Notes: a model not told the origin generated them from the letters alone. Counted from the stretch's first letter, positions 1 through 11,752 are shown. The stretch is DNA of 64,000 nt from Pseudevernia furfuracea (GCA_022315425.1 JAIUPT010000032.1:670501-734500); one strand, 5' to 3'. Numbers and translations: made by a program.

Positions 1-1
1 T

Positions 2-82
2 AAGGAGCTTCTTTCACGCGGCATTGACCTTGAAAATTTCAGTGCAATGTCGCAGGAGGAAATGAAGGCTCAGCTTGAGTGA
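2..82 (+). CDS. 3' end of an unidentified protein-coding gene (partial)
   Basis: The window opens inside a reading frame that runs in frame 2 to a TGA at 80-82 and gives 26 residues ending in EEMKAQLE. The tail is hydrophilic and looks helical. Too little is present to name a family. It is called coding because the frame is open to the window edge and is followed by ordinary non-coding sequence, but it could also be chance. Confidence 0.45.
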   Translation, partial: KELLSRGIDLENFSAMSQEEMKAQLE

Positions 83-884
83 AATAAATAGTGGCTACGA
101 ATCATGCGTAACGAAGTCACGGTATCAGCGTGTCAGCACTTACCTAGCGTGGCGTTGGCCAAACAGTCGTTCCCGTATGTTCTCGCCGGGTCAGTGATAG
201 CAAGATCACTGACAGTTTGTGTGGACCAAAAGCATGGCATGACTTTATTCAAAACGGCAATGCCTCGATTTTTCATCGACTCACAACTCACTGGCAAAAG
301 CGCGGCATGCATGGAAGAGGGTTCAATTTGTGCAACAGGCGGAAGTTTCCATGTGGTGGATGATCAGCTGGGAATGAGGCCAGGCGCAGGAAGACGATAG
401 GTTCGTGGTGAAAGCTGCATGGGCACTTTCTAAGATGAACACAGCTTCGATGACGCACCTACATAAGTTTCATGATTGCTAGCACCATCAATTATTCAAA
501 TAACTGAGGGAACCTTTCCGAGTTTCCCCTGCTGTGCATTTTTGGGTGGTTGAGTCCCATTCTATAAGACCACGGCGATCGCAGGGGGTTTCAATGCCAA
601 GTTCTGACCACAAAATTCTAGCAGCCGGCGGTGTCATTGGACACATACTATTCAAGGTCTACGCGATAGTTGCGGTACTTATATATGCTCCTGAAAGCCG
701 CAGGAGGTAGGTCCCATTTCCTTGTCCTTTCGCCACACGCTCATAAGGTAGTCAGTTATGAATATGGGACTCGTGTGTGAACCTTTTTCGTAACATTTTC
801 AGTAATATTTTCAGGCTTTCATAACAGCATCAAGCAGATACGCGGACGTGTTTCATCTCCTTTTGCCAAACTCACCTCACGATG
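83..884. other. intergenic, upstream of CBC1
   Basis: No gene is seen here. The one 98-codon frame starting at 104 has no recognisable domain and is probably chance. The stretch should hold the terminator of the first gene and the distal promoter of CBC1. Confidence 0.5.
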
Positions 885-982
885 CAACAACAACAACAAC
901 AACAACAACAGCTACTACTACTCCTCCTCCTCCTCCTCCTCCTACTACTACTACTACTACGACTATTACTACTACTATTATT
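885..982. repeat. compound trinucleotide microsatellite
   Basis: A run of CAA triplets (885-909) passes into CTA, then CTC/TCC, then CTA/TTA triplets. It lies about 210 bases before the CBC1 start codon, in its promoter or 5' leader. Open frames through it on either strand are low-complexity artefacts. Confidence 0.9.
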
Positions 983-1113
983 ATAAAAAAGTGATTCAAC
1001 AGAGGGAACATAAAGTATCTCAGCCCTATATTGAAGCGAACGGCCTAAAGTAAGGTAGGGTTTAAAAGCCAGTTGGCGCGCCGAGCGTCTGCCAGCCCGA
1101 GCCGACGTAGAAG

Positions 1114-1150
1114 CATAGCCCATAGCCCATAGCCCATAACCCATGGCCCA
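1114..1150. repeat. 7-bp tandem repeat (CATAGCC)n
   Basis: Four to five imperfect copies of CATAGCC end 45 bases before the CBC1 ATG, so they probably lie in its 5' untranslated leader. Confidence 0.8.
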
Positions 1151-1195
1151 TTCATGACAATTTTACTTCAACAATCTCCCCATTCCTCAATAAGC

Positions 1196-4017
1196 ATGGC
1201 GGACTACGATAAAAGAAACGGCGCATCGCGAGGAGGTTACAACAATAACCGCAAGCGGCGCTATCGAGGCACGACCCCGAACCCATTCGTTGCACCTGCC
1301 TGGAGCTGACCTTTGCATGCAGACGATGATGAACACGACCGCCGACCGCAGCGCAGAAGATACGAGGAACCCTTGCATCTCAAAGTGCGGAAGCAACTAC
1401 TAGGAGTCGCAGAATCTGTATGTTCATCTTGTCATCGATGGCCCAGCCCTTGTCCTTCGAGCTAATGGCATCGTAGCCGCTGAAGAGAACCGATGAAGAG
1501 ATCAGCAGTATTGCGAAACTTGTCGTAGACAATTTCGACGATGAGGAGATCCGAAGACAATTCTTTGATCTGTCACTACAGATGTGAGATATCATGAAAA
1601 CAGTCGTCGGCACAAGACTGATGTTGACCCTAGCGTTGTCGAACAACCCTTCAAGATCCCTTTCCTTGCCGCAATAGTTATCGTCATTAATCCACAGAAA
1701 GCAGAAGTGGCGCAAGAGACTTTGAGGAGGGCAGCAAAGGCAATGCAGGAATATCTGGAGGCTGGGCATTGGCGTGAAGTCAAGCTGGTCTTGCGGTTTT
1801 TGGCCTGCTTGCAGACTCTGCTCGAAGATGATGGAGTGTTTCCTCTATTGGAAGAGCTCTTTTCTAGAGCCGTTGACTTGCAGACTGCATCTGCCGAAGA
1901 TGTGAGTATTCTGCTAGTAGTGCTAGTGCTACAGTCAAAGCTAATCAGAAACGCTTCAGAGCCTGGGCTTAGAACTGGTCAAGATCATCTTACTTACAAT
2001 ACCCTACATTATGGCCTCGTCTGCAACTGGCTTTGAAGAGCGTGCTTTGGCACTACTGGATAAGACGGATATTATTGCATCTACGCCTCACGCCTTAGAA
2101 GCGCTCGTAAATCCGTATCCTGGGAATGATGATGGAGATGCTCAAGAACCACAAAGCGTCATCAATTTGCTGCAAAAGCAACTGCAGGGAGAGGCTGGGC
2201 AATCTTGGAAGCTGGCGTGTATCCCCCGTCCTTGGAACGTCACAAAGGAAGAAGATACAACGGATGTATCCGTCACATCAAAGAAGCATGCTTTGCCTGA
2301 AATTAACATCCCATCGCCAGTGGCACCAGGTCCACGGCCAATGCTTCCTGAGATATACTTCTCCGTCTATGCGGATCAAGACATCGAGACAGTCCCATCA
2401 ACGTCCGACGTAGCATCATCCATACTCCGAGATTCCCTAGTTGATACAATCAACATCCTTGACTACAACCGCAATGCAACTGCCAAATTCCTAATCGATC
2501 TCGATTGTTACTTCTCTACTGAGACTTTTGTCAAAAGAGCGACACAATTCGACAAGCTACGGAACGTAGAAGAGGGTCACTCGACTTGGAAGCCGGAGGA
2601 TGTCGCTGTTGATGCTGTGTTTTCCCAACTCCTGCAGCTGCCTATGGCAGAGCACAAGCTGGTCTATTATCATTCTGTTCTTACCGAGGCCTGCAAAATT
2701 GCGCCGGCGGCAATTGCACCTAGTCTGGGGCGTGCCATTCGATGGCTGTATAAGAACGTGGATGGGATGGATCTTGAGCTGGTGTATCGTTTCATGGACT
2801 GGTTCTCCCATCACCTGAGCAATTTTGGCTTTACTTGGAAATGGACTGAATGGTGAGTTATTCGTAAGTCATGCATTCATCGCTAACAGATGCTCAGGGT
2901 CGATGATGTCCAACTGCCTTTGGTACATCCCAAGAAGGCTTTTATGGTGGGAGCACTGGAGAAGGAAATCCGCCTCAGCTTCGCCGCGCGGATCCGAGGA
3001 ACACTTCCGGAGCCATATCAACCCCTCATTTCAGAAGCCAAGGAAAAGGACACCCCCGATTTCAAATACAATTCTGACCGTAAGTATTCCATTCTCGTTA
3101 TCTTAAACCTCGTGAAGCTGAATTCCAAAGAAATGCCCTACTGCGAACCTGCCAAAGAGATCCTTCGCCTTCTCCGTGCCAAAGCCCCCGACACGGATCT
3201 CCAAACTTCGCTCAGCACCATTGAAGAGACCGCAGGGTCCCTTGGCGTGACTGATCCGCTCGTCCCATCCACAGACGCCTACGTAACGGCAATTTGCTTC
3301 CTTGGCAGCAAGTCTCTTTCCCACGTACTCTCGCAGATTGAGCGCTGCAAAGACCGCCTCCTGTCAATTGGGGCCCAAAGCGAACTTGCACGGAGGCAGA
3401 TTATTACAGCTGTTATGGACTATTGGCACGAAAAGCCAGGGATAGGCGTCAATGTGGTGGACAAGCTACTAAACTACACCATACTTACCCCGGTTAGTGT
3501 AGTCCTGTGGGCCTTGAGCGATCAGCTAGGGAAAGGCGAAGGGCTTATCCTAAGCCATGTATTCGAGATGGTGAGCAGCACGGTGGCGAAAGTTACCAAC
3601 CGAGTACGTCAGATCGTGGTCGCCCGCAATCAGCCTGGCCTTCCGGGTGATCAGGTTGCTATCTTAGACGAGACTTTAAGCAAGGAGAGGGACGAGATGG
3701 GGAAGCTTTTCGCTGTCATCGAAGATGGCTTGGTTGGCGTTGCTGGTGGCAGCGTGGATGACATGGCTGAGAGCGCGGATCAAGATTCGAAAGGGGAGGC
3801 GATGTTGAGAGGTTGGGGAGGGCGGTGGTTGAGGGTGTTTCGGCGGAAGATGGCTGTCGAAGAGGCATGGGTGCAGGAGATGATGAGCTCTGCAGTGCAA
3901 GGCATCGACGCTCCTGGGATGGAGATGGGAGTGGAGCAGAACGGCAACGGTGAGGCAGTTGGCAATGGAGCTGGAGAAGAGATGAAGGAAAACGAGGCGC
4001 TCGATGAGATTTTGTGA
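1196..4017 (+). CDS. CBC1: nuclear cap-binding protein subunit 1 (CBP80/Cbc1)
   Basis: Large subunit of the nuclear cap-binding complex, which with the small RRM subunit holds the m7G cap of RNA polymerase II transcripts and links capping to splicing and export. Exons: 1196-1268, 1323-1417, 1477-1583, 1634-1901, 1960-2852, 2898-3079, 3131-4017 (834 aa; the yeast and human proteins are about 860 and 790). The start MADYDKRNG with an Arg-rich stretch by residue 24 looks like a nuclear signal. The MIF4G-type helical region follows (DDEEIRRQFFDLSLQ, then VEQPFKIPFLAA). Exon 5 carries LGLELVKIILLTIPY and exon 7 ends in an acidic tail. The first intron begins with GC rather than GT. Exon 5 must start at 1960, not at the AG at 1948, to keep frame. 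Family identity is recalled from known orthologues. Confidence 0.93.
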
Positions 4018-4552
4018 GGCTTCTATCTCCTCGTGTTGGGAATCATATTAAGCTGCGTGGGCTGGATTCCCAAGCGTAAGGAGCAGTCAAGTTTTGGGTG
4101 TGATAGTAGGCTCACACTGGCATTGTATAATATCGAGGATCGATAGGGATGTTAAATCAAGCACGTATGATGACTGCTCCATCTAAACATGAAATTAGGT
4201 ATACAAATGTTGCCACTGCATAAGCTGAATACGACATGATTCGCGAATCGACACGGAAGCAACTTCGAAACAGCCCCAAAAAAATTCAGTCTCCCATCCA
4301 CATATATTTACAGACCCCAGCTGCCAGACGCTCCTCGGTTCCACATAATTTCTGTTCGCGGAGCGAGTCCTGGGGACCGGTAATTTGCCTTTGGTGGTAT
4401 TCACAAAAGCCCAAAGCTTGTCAATTGGGCCGCAGCGTTGGGGCTTCTCTTGGCCTTCGTACTACTCCCGCCTATGCGTATATCCAAAAGAAGTGTCCCC
4501 AACTTCTGCTGTTGCTTGATTTTTCATGATAATGTTGAAAGCAGCATTGGTT
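4018..4552. other. convergent 3' region between CBC1 and ERG3
   Basis: The two genes point at each other across this stretch, which should hold both 3' untranslated regions. Short frames here have no support. Confidence 0.6.
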
Positions 4553-5722
4553 TCACATGACCTTTTTCTGCAATCTCCTGGACTCTTGCCCGTAGTCCCT
4601 GTCATCGTCTCCCTCGACTTCTTTCTGAAGCTTCTCCATCTCTTTCGTTTGCCGATCCCATTCTACCTTGCTCATCTTCGATTCTCGACTGAATAATTCG
4701 TCGTTCGGTTGTCTGTAGCTACCACCCAATCTGTCCCACAGCGTGGTGAATTGCCCATAATTGTAATTGAAGTACAGGTGGTGCATTGTGTGACATGCAG
4801 CGCCGTTGACCAAGTAGGAGTTAGCTACGTATTCGCCGTCGTCTGTGACAATCAATTAGCAAAATGCGATGTCCAATGGAAGGATAGAAGGGTTTACGAA
4901 TGAAGATAGTCCAGAAGTTGATGAAGGCGAAGAGGGCAACATAGGCGAACTTCTGGAGCGGAAAGATGAATGGAAAGACGTGGTATGGTACACTCTGAGC
5001 GAAGCCATCCATGGGGTGGAAGGCGTGGCTGGCGTAAGGTGTAGGCATAATCCACTTGTGATGTGGTTTGTGCAACGTCTTGTAAATCTTGGGATGATGC
5101 AAACCCCTATGGATCCAGTAGATGAACAGATCGGTGAAGGCAATGAACAATGGAAATTGAAGAAAATTGTAAAGAGCAAATGGAGCATCTGACGGGGCGT
5201 CGTAGAGTTTTCCATAGCCACGAACTTCAAGCAGGAAGAAAGGCGCGGTGAAAATTGCGATAAACGGCATTGAGATCATGGTTTGGCGAATTTCAAGCCT
5301 GACTTGGTTTTTGAGATACTTTGGGTGGGTGAAGGTGGCGTGATCGAAGATGAAGATGTATGAGAGGGAGGCAAAGACGAAGTAGAGTACCAGACCGAAA
5401 AGCCTAGAGGAGATGTCAGGGAGCCTTGCAGGTTATGACTCGAACAGGACGAAGCGGCGTACCATGTGATTAAGTAAAGGGTGCAGAATTGCCTCCATAT
5501 ATTGTCTCGCGGCCACTCGCTCATATATGCGTATCGAGATGGGGCGAGCTGGAAGAACTGGGTGGACGAGTGTATGGCTGTGGGCAGCTCACGCATACTG
5601 GAGGAGGTTGTAGTAGCATCTTTGACGGCATTCTTTGGATAATTCAAGGTAGATGTTGGGTAGACGGTGGACCAGAAACGGTCAAAGAGGAAGGTATCGG
5701 AAACTTGGAGGACGATATCCAT
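4553..5722 (-). CDS. ERG3: sterol C5-desaturase
   Basis: Membrane di-iron enzyme of the endoplasmic reticulum that introduces the C5-C6 double bond in ergosterol synthesis. Exons on the minus strand: 5722-5463, 5403-4898, 4842-4553 (351 aa, normal for the family). It belongs to the fatty acid hydroxylase superfamily. The histidine boxes are intact: HRGLHH at about 185-190, HKPHHKW at about 198-204 and HTMHH at about 273-277, followed by FNYNYGQ. Hydrophobic segments precede and separate the boxes. The join FWTIF-IHDGEYVAN across the second intron matches the usual Erg3 sequence. The C-terminal tail is charged and ends in KKVM. The first intron has donor GTACGC. Confidence 0.94.
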
Positions 5723-6164
5723 GGGTTGATGGAAAAGAAGAAAGACGACAAGAACTTGGAGCTGTACTTGTTGACAAAATTATGGTTCAGGGCCGGAGAT
5801 GAGAATTTGAAAAGGAATTCAGGGTCTTCAGCTTTGTCAGCACATGAACCAATCAGCGTACAAGTAATGCCCGTTGTTCATCGGATGTTTGAATTACCGG
5901 TCACCTCACCACCTGTTGATTCTTGGCAATATGCCAATGAATGGCATTGCCATTAGGTACTCTATATATTCAGATCTATGTCTCGCATAAATTGTCTTCT
6001 TCCAATTCAATCATACTGTCAATACTACATACTGCAATACATGATACATCATGATACATGATACATGATACATGATACATGAAAACATTGAATATGAATA
6101 TGGATGGAGAATCACTTGTGCCCCTTCTGACGCCTTCATGCTTGCACTCTTGCCTCAGTACCTC
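5723..6164. other. intergenic between ERG3 and the AZF1-like gene
   Basis: This should hold the ERG3 promoter and the 3' end of the zinc-finger gene. It contains the 7-bp tandem repeat listed separately. Confidence 0.6.
6041..6082. repeat. 7-bp tandem repeat (ATGATAC)n
   Basis: About six copies of ATGATAC, with one ATC variant near the start, sit in the 3' flank of the AZF1-like gene. Confidence 0.9.
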
Positions 6165-7464
6165 TCATCTTACTCCGTTGCGCTTCAGTCTTTCACTTTT
6201 GAAACCTTTGCTGTCACTAGATAGAGGCTTGATGCGACGGTCCTTGCCACGGCCCTTGATCCCCTTGTTACTGTTCTTGTACAGCGTAGAGAAGTACTCC
6301 CACAGCTCTCTGTCTGATTCCGAGACATCGTCTTCTATATCAATCGATGCAAATCTTAGCGTAAGGATGCGTAGCGTGTCAGCATGGAATTTGTTCTGAT
6401 GAGACTACTTGTCTGTTAGTTGCGAAGCATGATCCATGTGGCTGATCGGGCATACCTTCAGATTTCCCAACTGTGTAAACCTCTTCGCGCAGCCTTCAAG
6501 CCTACAGCTGTAGGGCTTGACTCGTTCATGTACTATCCTATGCGCCTGGACATTGCCACGCTGGGCAAATCTTCTGCCGCAAAGATCACAAGAGTACGGA
6601 CGCTCCCCAGTGTGACGGCGTTCATGAGTCTGCCACGGGTCAGCTTGTACCCCGGTGATGACATTGGCATAGCGAAGAGACCTTTAGGTTTCCTAGTTGC
6701 GAAAAGCGTTGTCCACACGTCATTTCTTTGCAGATCTACATCAGACTCGTTGTTAGCACGTCTGATTTTCAAGTGGCCCTGGATGGCCTTACGTATGGTT
6801 TATGCCCAGTATGTGCTCGCATATGAATCTCAAGGTGGGTCTTTTGGGTAAAGACTTTAGCACATGACGGAATCCTGCAAGGGTACCTCCTTTTGGACTT
6901 GGTTTCGATCGGAATGCCGCACTTCACTGCGGACGAGCCCGAATCGCTACTGGAATCTCGAGCATTGTGATCATGAAGCCTTGGTGCGTGGATCTTATAC
7001 GCTGGCAATGTTGCCTTCGTCTGTATAGCTCGCATGAGAGTATCGATATCCGTGCCAGTGTCTTTCTGGTTTGGATAGACCAGAAGCTTTCCTCCTCGCA
7101 ACTGCTCACAGTAAAGGTCGTCACCATCCGGTCTCTGAGATACACTCTCGATCTTGATCGGTGGGCTGTTTGGAGTATCTCTGCCAAGTGCTACCGGTTG
7201 CACTTCTTCACCGTGAAGTCCGTCCTCCATGTAAGCAAGATCTTGGTGGCCAAATATTTCCTGTGGAGATGCAATTGTGCCATATTCTTCACTACTGCAC
7301 CCACTAGTGTCAAATCCCAAACCAAAATTCAGGTTCATGGGATCAAAGAATATTGGCTGATGACCGGTTGGATTCGGGAACAAAGACAGGTTCAAATCCA
7401 CCTCAGACAAGGACATGGTGCCTTGAGGCAGATGCGTCAGCCGCCGAGGAATTGGTATTGCCAT
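6165..7464 (-). CDS. Azf1-type C2H2 zinc-finger transcription factor
   Basis: Sequence-specific regulator with four tandem C2H2 fingers. Exons on the minus strand: 7464-6793, 6735-6682, 6629-6456, 6404-6165 (379 aa). The first 190 residues are acidic and Ser/Pro-rich, a likely activation or regulatory region. Finger 1 (about 195-221) contains CAKVFTQKTHLEIH; finger 2 is split by two introns (KEMTCGQRFSQLGNLK, then THERRHTGE); finger 3 contains CDLCGRRFAQRGNVQAH; finger 4 contains CRLEGCAKRFTQLGNLK followed by SHQNKFH. The order and linkers match yeast Azf1 and its mould relatives, which act in carbon and cell-wall gene control; targets here are not known. All introns fall in phase 0. The AG used before exon 4 is at 6406-6405; the next one would drop SHQ. 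Confidence 0.88.
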
Positions 7465-7964
7465 GAACCCTGGATCTGCTTAGAATAGGGTTCACTGGTT
7501 TCCACGTCAAGCGTGGAAGTTCACTGCTTTAAAACAAAGGTGTAAGATGAGCGGGCGAAGCAGGACGTTGCTCCAACCATCAGTGGTATGGAGTCACGCG
7601 GTGAAAGGTTTTTGAGGATATGGTGAGAAGTTGAATGGCGTGATGGTGAAAGAATGATGGGAATTGGCAGCATGGATAGGACCGCTGGAAGTGAAGCAAT
7701 GAAGAAAAGAATTAACGAAGCGTGAGGGAAGTGGTGTTGCGTGTGGGTTAAAAGTTAAAAGAGAAGGGAAGATGTCATTTCCCCAAAGGCTTAGGCCGTT
7801 ATAGATATGCAGCCACATGTTTGGCACTCGAGTAGGATGCGGAACATGAGGTCAGAGTAAGATAGCAATTGAGTGGCTAAGCTCTTAGGGGATATAGAGA
7901 AGGTCGAGCAAGGACGTGTGTCCGTGTCAGGAACAATATTCCGGAAGCCATGATTGGAGATAGT

Positions 7965-7998
7965 GTCATTTATGTCATTTATGTCATTTATGTCATTT
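7965..7998. repeat. 9-bp tandem repeat (TGTCATTTA)n
   Basis: Nearly four perfect copies of TGTCATTTA lie about 500 bases upstream of the AZF1-like start codon. GTGAAAAT repeats follow at 8034-8068. Confidence 0.9.
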
Positions 7999-9011
7999 TT
8001 GAAATATCAGATGAGCAGGATCAGACGAAGAAACGTGAAAATGTGAAAATGTGAAAAAATGTGAAAAAGTTGCGTCTGGTTTTGCGGGAGGGAGGGAGAG
8101 TAAGAGTGAGAGTAAAAGAGTTAAGAGTTAGAGTCAAAAGTCAAAAAGTCAGAAAGTCAGAATCCAAAATCCAAAAGTCTTGAATTCTAGTCTTGCATAA
8201 TCGCATTCTTGAATAGAGTAATAAAGGGTAATCAAAATAATAATAATGAATCCTGCTGGCTTCCAAGCCTTCCAATAGAGATAAGGATACGGAGTAGATC
8301 AATGGACATGCGAGATGCTCGGCTTCTCCTCGGCTTCTCCTCCATCATGAAATATAAAAAAACCCCAATTTGCTGCTTCTCCTCGGCTCATGAATATGAA
8401 AAACCCCATTTGCTGAAGCACCACGAGATATGGGGAAATGTTTTGCAGGCTAATAGAGGTGCAAGAGTGGGGTGTAGAATCAATGTTGCTGGCCCAAGAC
8501 CAATTCGGCAGATGATGGACCAAGTAGCGGCGGGGTTCTTTCCTGACTTCCCTTATCTACAATCTATTCATGTTGCTCTTGCGTAAAGTAAGAGTACACC
8601 GGTAGATCGCAAAGGCGATATCCTACCCTCAAAGTATTGCGTCAGTGTCAGTATCAGTGCCAACTGCCAAGACGTCAAGGGAGGTGGTGACCACAGGTGC
8701 ATGGAGACCGTTCAAAGTTTCAAGGCAAGAGGCCGGGGGTGTTCGCTAAAAAAAAACAGATCAGATAGGAATAACCGAGTTCCTACGGAATGACTTATCG
8801 CCATTATTACTTCATTCTTACGAGCGTGGTCTCGGGGAAAATAATACTCCCGAGACCAGACCAGTCTTTCGTGGACTAGAAACAAGCACCTTCTTACTAT
8901 CATACTGCCGTATGTACTACCTTAAAACAAAGCCCTACTACATTACGGAGCGAGCGGAGGTCTGCACGTAAAGTCCTGAACGCCAAGACTCATATCGGAT
9001 GACGCCTACAT

Positions 9012-9049
9012 ACAAAGCTGGGGCTGTCTTCCGAAAGTAGGGTTAGGGC
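9012..9049 (+). repeat. dispersed short repeat, copy 1
   Basis: This 38-base stretch differs at only three positions from 49226-49263, and its core CTTCCGAAAG..AGGGTTAGGGCT recurs inverted at 21446-21470. Nearby (8926-8940) is an inverted AACAAAGCCCTACTA, suggesting a small fold-back element. Confidence 0.65.
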
Positions 9050-9320
9050 TTTGTTCAGGAAAGTGCCTTAGCGGATTGGCATCGGCAAAAGCAGACAGAC
9101 TAGCGAGACTAGGTCAGCCGACTTCCGAGGATTGGGGGAAGCTGTCAAGATGACAACCACCGCGTCTATGAGCTGCACACCAATCATCCACCTCATCCCA
9201 AAACTTCGAGCGACAACCCTCCCTGCGCGCCCGTAGATATGGGCTACATTCTCTACTCCCTCACCTTGTCTTCCTTTATCCTTGCCACTGGTAACTTCCA
9301 TCAAGCCCTACCACATTAAT

Positions 9321-9662
9321 ATGTCGGCTAACCTCCTTCCAGCTCTCTACCTTACTCGAAACCGATGGAACCACCTCGTACCGATTCCTAATTACATCTA
9401 CACTCGCCTTCCTTCCTCCTTTGCAAATGATATCGAATCCGGCTTCACTTCCACTGATTTTGATCTTTCCACCAATGTCGCGGCAGGCGACTCTCGCGCC
9501 GGACTTGACCAGCAGGCAAAGCGGGAAGTGCAGAAGCTTATGAAGAGCAGGAGGGTGGGCTTTGATGAGGCAAGAAGGATGTACACTGAGGCGAGATTCG
9601 CCAGGAACAACATTGGGCCAGATGGGTTGCCGAGAGACCCAAAGTTTGTCTCTTTTTCATAA
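9321..9662 (+). CDS. small conserved protein of unknown function
   Basis: A single-exon frame of 113 codons starts at MSANLLPAL; an in-frame ATG at 9282 would add 13 residues. I do not recognise a named domain. The second half (AKREVQKLMKSRRVGFDEAR, then a Pro/Asp end DPKFVSFS) is basic and reads like a real short helical protein. The N-terminal third is more hydrophobic. Codon use matches the neighbouring genes, and no other gene occupies this strand. Confidence 0.6.
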   Translation: MSANLLPALYLTRNRWNHLVPIPNYIYTRLPSSFANDIESGFTSTDFDLSTNVAAGDSRAGLDQQAKREVQKLMKSRRVGFDEARRMYTEARFARNNIGPDGLPRDPKFVSFS

Positions 9663-10382
9663 CTCTTTTGGGGCTTTGGTAGCACCGGATGGCAGCGGAC
9701 CGGTCAAAATCAGATTTCTTGCGCTGTGACCGCCAACCTTGTCCAATTTGGCTATGATTGCATCTAGCGATTCGGCGTTGACAAGTTGAGCGCTGTGGGA
9801 ATTCGCAAGCATCCTTACGAGTGAACCCCTCAAAATGCGCTATGGGGATAATGTAGCAGCCTTCTGGTGAATGTCGTTGTGTATGGTGGAGGTTCCTTCA
9901 GCGATTTAGCGTCAGTTTGCATGGGGAACGAAACCTCTTCAGCCACGGGATTCGGGACTGCCAGGAGTGTGATGAACAGTATAAGAACAATCGCGGAATT
10001 GAAACCGGGTTTAGGGGCGGGTCACATTGATCAAGTCGATCGAATGCAAAATTAATATATTGGCCATTCTTTGCCATTCTTTTACGTCCTGTCGTTGTCG
10101 AAATGATATGGTCTACAGCCTCAGTGCAATTTTATGTCCGAAGCTGGTGAGAACTGTCCGAAGACTTGCGAAATGTTTGGCTATCCTTCCCTCATACTGA
10201 TAATCGTCGCTGATTTGCTTGTCACTGAATGTGCCGGCTAAGCCTCACGTATTCACTCACCTCGTTCGTTAAGAAGACGGGCTTCTTACGATCTTCATAT
10301 CGTGACGGTAGCTAATCCTTTCTATCGGGTCCTTCCCTTTCTCATTGTACTATTGCTACGATGCTCCTCCAATCATTCTCTA
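9663..10382. other. intergenic, 3' of the small protein and of HSH49
   Basis: The two genes converge here. No supported frame, RNA gene or repeat is seen. Confidence 0.55.
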
Positions 10383-11499
10383 CTACCTAGCTCTTCCAAA
10401 CCCTGGCTGTTGAAATCCAGGGGGCATTCCGGGTGGAGGTCCAAATCCTGGAGGTGGTGGAGCACCCGATGGGGGAAAGCCTTGCTGCTGAGGAGGATTG
10501 AAACCTGGAGGCAGAAAACCTTGGGGACCGCCATATCCAGCCTGAGAAGGTGGCGGCCGCGCAGGCAACCCTGATGGAGGTGCAGGTAGAGGCTGCGAAG
10601 GAGGTGCGGGGCGCTGCTGCTGCGGTGGAGGTACATGTTGATAATTTCCATTTGACATGACTGCGCGGCCATTCATGAATCCTCCGATACTGCCTGGACG
10701 TCCCCCATCACCGTCGATCATTGCGGCAGGAGCATTGGGTGCACCTCCCGAAAAGAGACCTGCTGGTAACGGTTGAGTTGTTGGTTGAACGTTGTGTTTC
10801 CTTGCCTGAGCTGCCAGCATTCTCTCGGCTTGATCACCGTGACGTTCGCCCTTTCCATCCTTCTTGTATGCATATTGGACGGATATCTCTTTGTTCATGA
10901 GGTACTGGCCGTTCATGTTGGCGATGGCTTCATCCGAAGCTTCGAAGTTTGAGAAAGATATGAAACCGTAGCCTTTGGAAAGATTGGCGTCATCTCGGGC
11001 GACCTATTAACGATTAGCGTGCCCCAATAAGAGGCTCGGTAATGGAATGTCGTACCTTTGGAGCAGATATCAGACTGCCAAACCGGCCAAATGTGTCATA
11101 CAACGTCTGTTCCGTGACCATGGGATCCAGGTTGCCAACGAATAACTCTGCTCCAACTTCCACAGTCTTTTGTTTGTCCGCTGAAGCTTTGTTGACCCTT
11201 ATTGGCTTACCGTAGAGCCTGACTTGGTTCATGATTCTTGCTGCATACTCGGCATCTTCCTCGCTGATAAACTCCACAAAGCCATATCCCTGATGAGTCT
11301 GGGTGACTCGGTCCTTCGGTAGATGTACATTGACTATCCGGCCAGCTTGTAGCATCAACTCCCAAACCAGGCTATCCGATACTCGTTCATCTAGATTCCC
11401 AATGTATACCGTAGCTTCCTTGTCTTGCTCCCTGGGCTAAGTGTCAGTCGCGCAAATCACCGTGAGAGTCGTACCATACCAGTGTCTTGCACCAGACAT
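10383..11499 (-). CDS. HSH49: splicing factor 3b subunit 4 (SF3b49/Hsh49)
   Basis: Subunit of the SF3b part of U2 snRNP; it contacts pre-mRNA next to the branch site. Exons on the minus strand: 11499-11480, 11431-11056, 11003-10383 (338 aa). The first coding exon is only 20 bases (MSGARHW). Two RRMs follow: RRM1 begins EATVYIGNLDERV with GYGFVEF, and RRM2 begins AELFVGNLDPMV with GYGFISF. The last 120 residues are Pro/Gly/Gln-rich (PPPGFGPPPGMPPGF), as in human SF3B4. The gene is divergent from TOM7, with only 253 bases between start codons. Confidence 0.94.
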
Positions 11500-11752
11500 G
11501 CTGGCGACTTCTAAATACTTCGAAGCTTAGCAAGCTGACGCTTCGAATTGTACGAATAATAGTTAGACCAAAGCGCCGAGCGGTCGAAAGTATTGCCCGT
11601 ATTTAAACTTTTAGTCTAGGTATGTATCCTATCTCTAGCGTGTTTTCGGGACAATTTGCCAATTATTAATTTCTTCCGATCTCAAACACTCAAGATAATC
11701 CAGAGTCAAGCAACGACCGTTCGCACAGTATAAACAGTACGCTTCTGCAACA
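11500..11752. promoter_or_regulatory. short divergent promoter shared by HSH49 and TOM7
   Basis: Only 253 bases separate the two start codons, which point away from each other, so both promoters must lie here or overlap the 5' leaders. Specific sites cannot be assigned. Confidence 0.6.

Larger units (their letters stand above)
7465..9320. other. long intergenic region upstream of the AZF1-like gene
   Basis: About 1.85 kb without a convincing gene. It holds AT-rich tandem repeats at 7965-7998 and 8034-8068, GA-rich stretches around 8090-8200, and a short dispersed repeat at 9012-9049. The length fits a large promoter and a long 5' leader for the divergent zinc-finger gene. Confidence 0.55.

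Noticed and set aside
104..400. 98-codon frame downstream of the first partial gene
   Set aside because: No domain, no exon partners, and codon use unlike the confirmed genes nearby.
872..1144. 90-codon minus-strand frame with poly-Ser/Arg/Cys
   Set aside because: Translation of trinucleotide microsatellites.
1947..1959. AG at 1947-1948 as the end of CBC1 intron 4
   Set aside because: It would shift the frame by two; the CAG at 1957-1959 joins SAED to SLGLELVK in frame.
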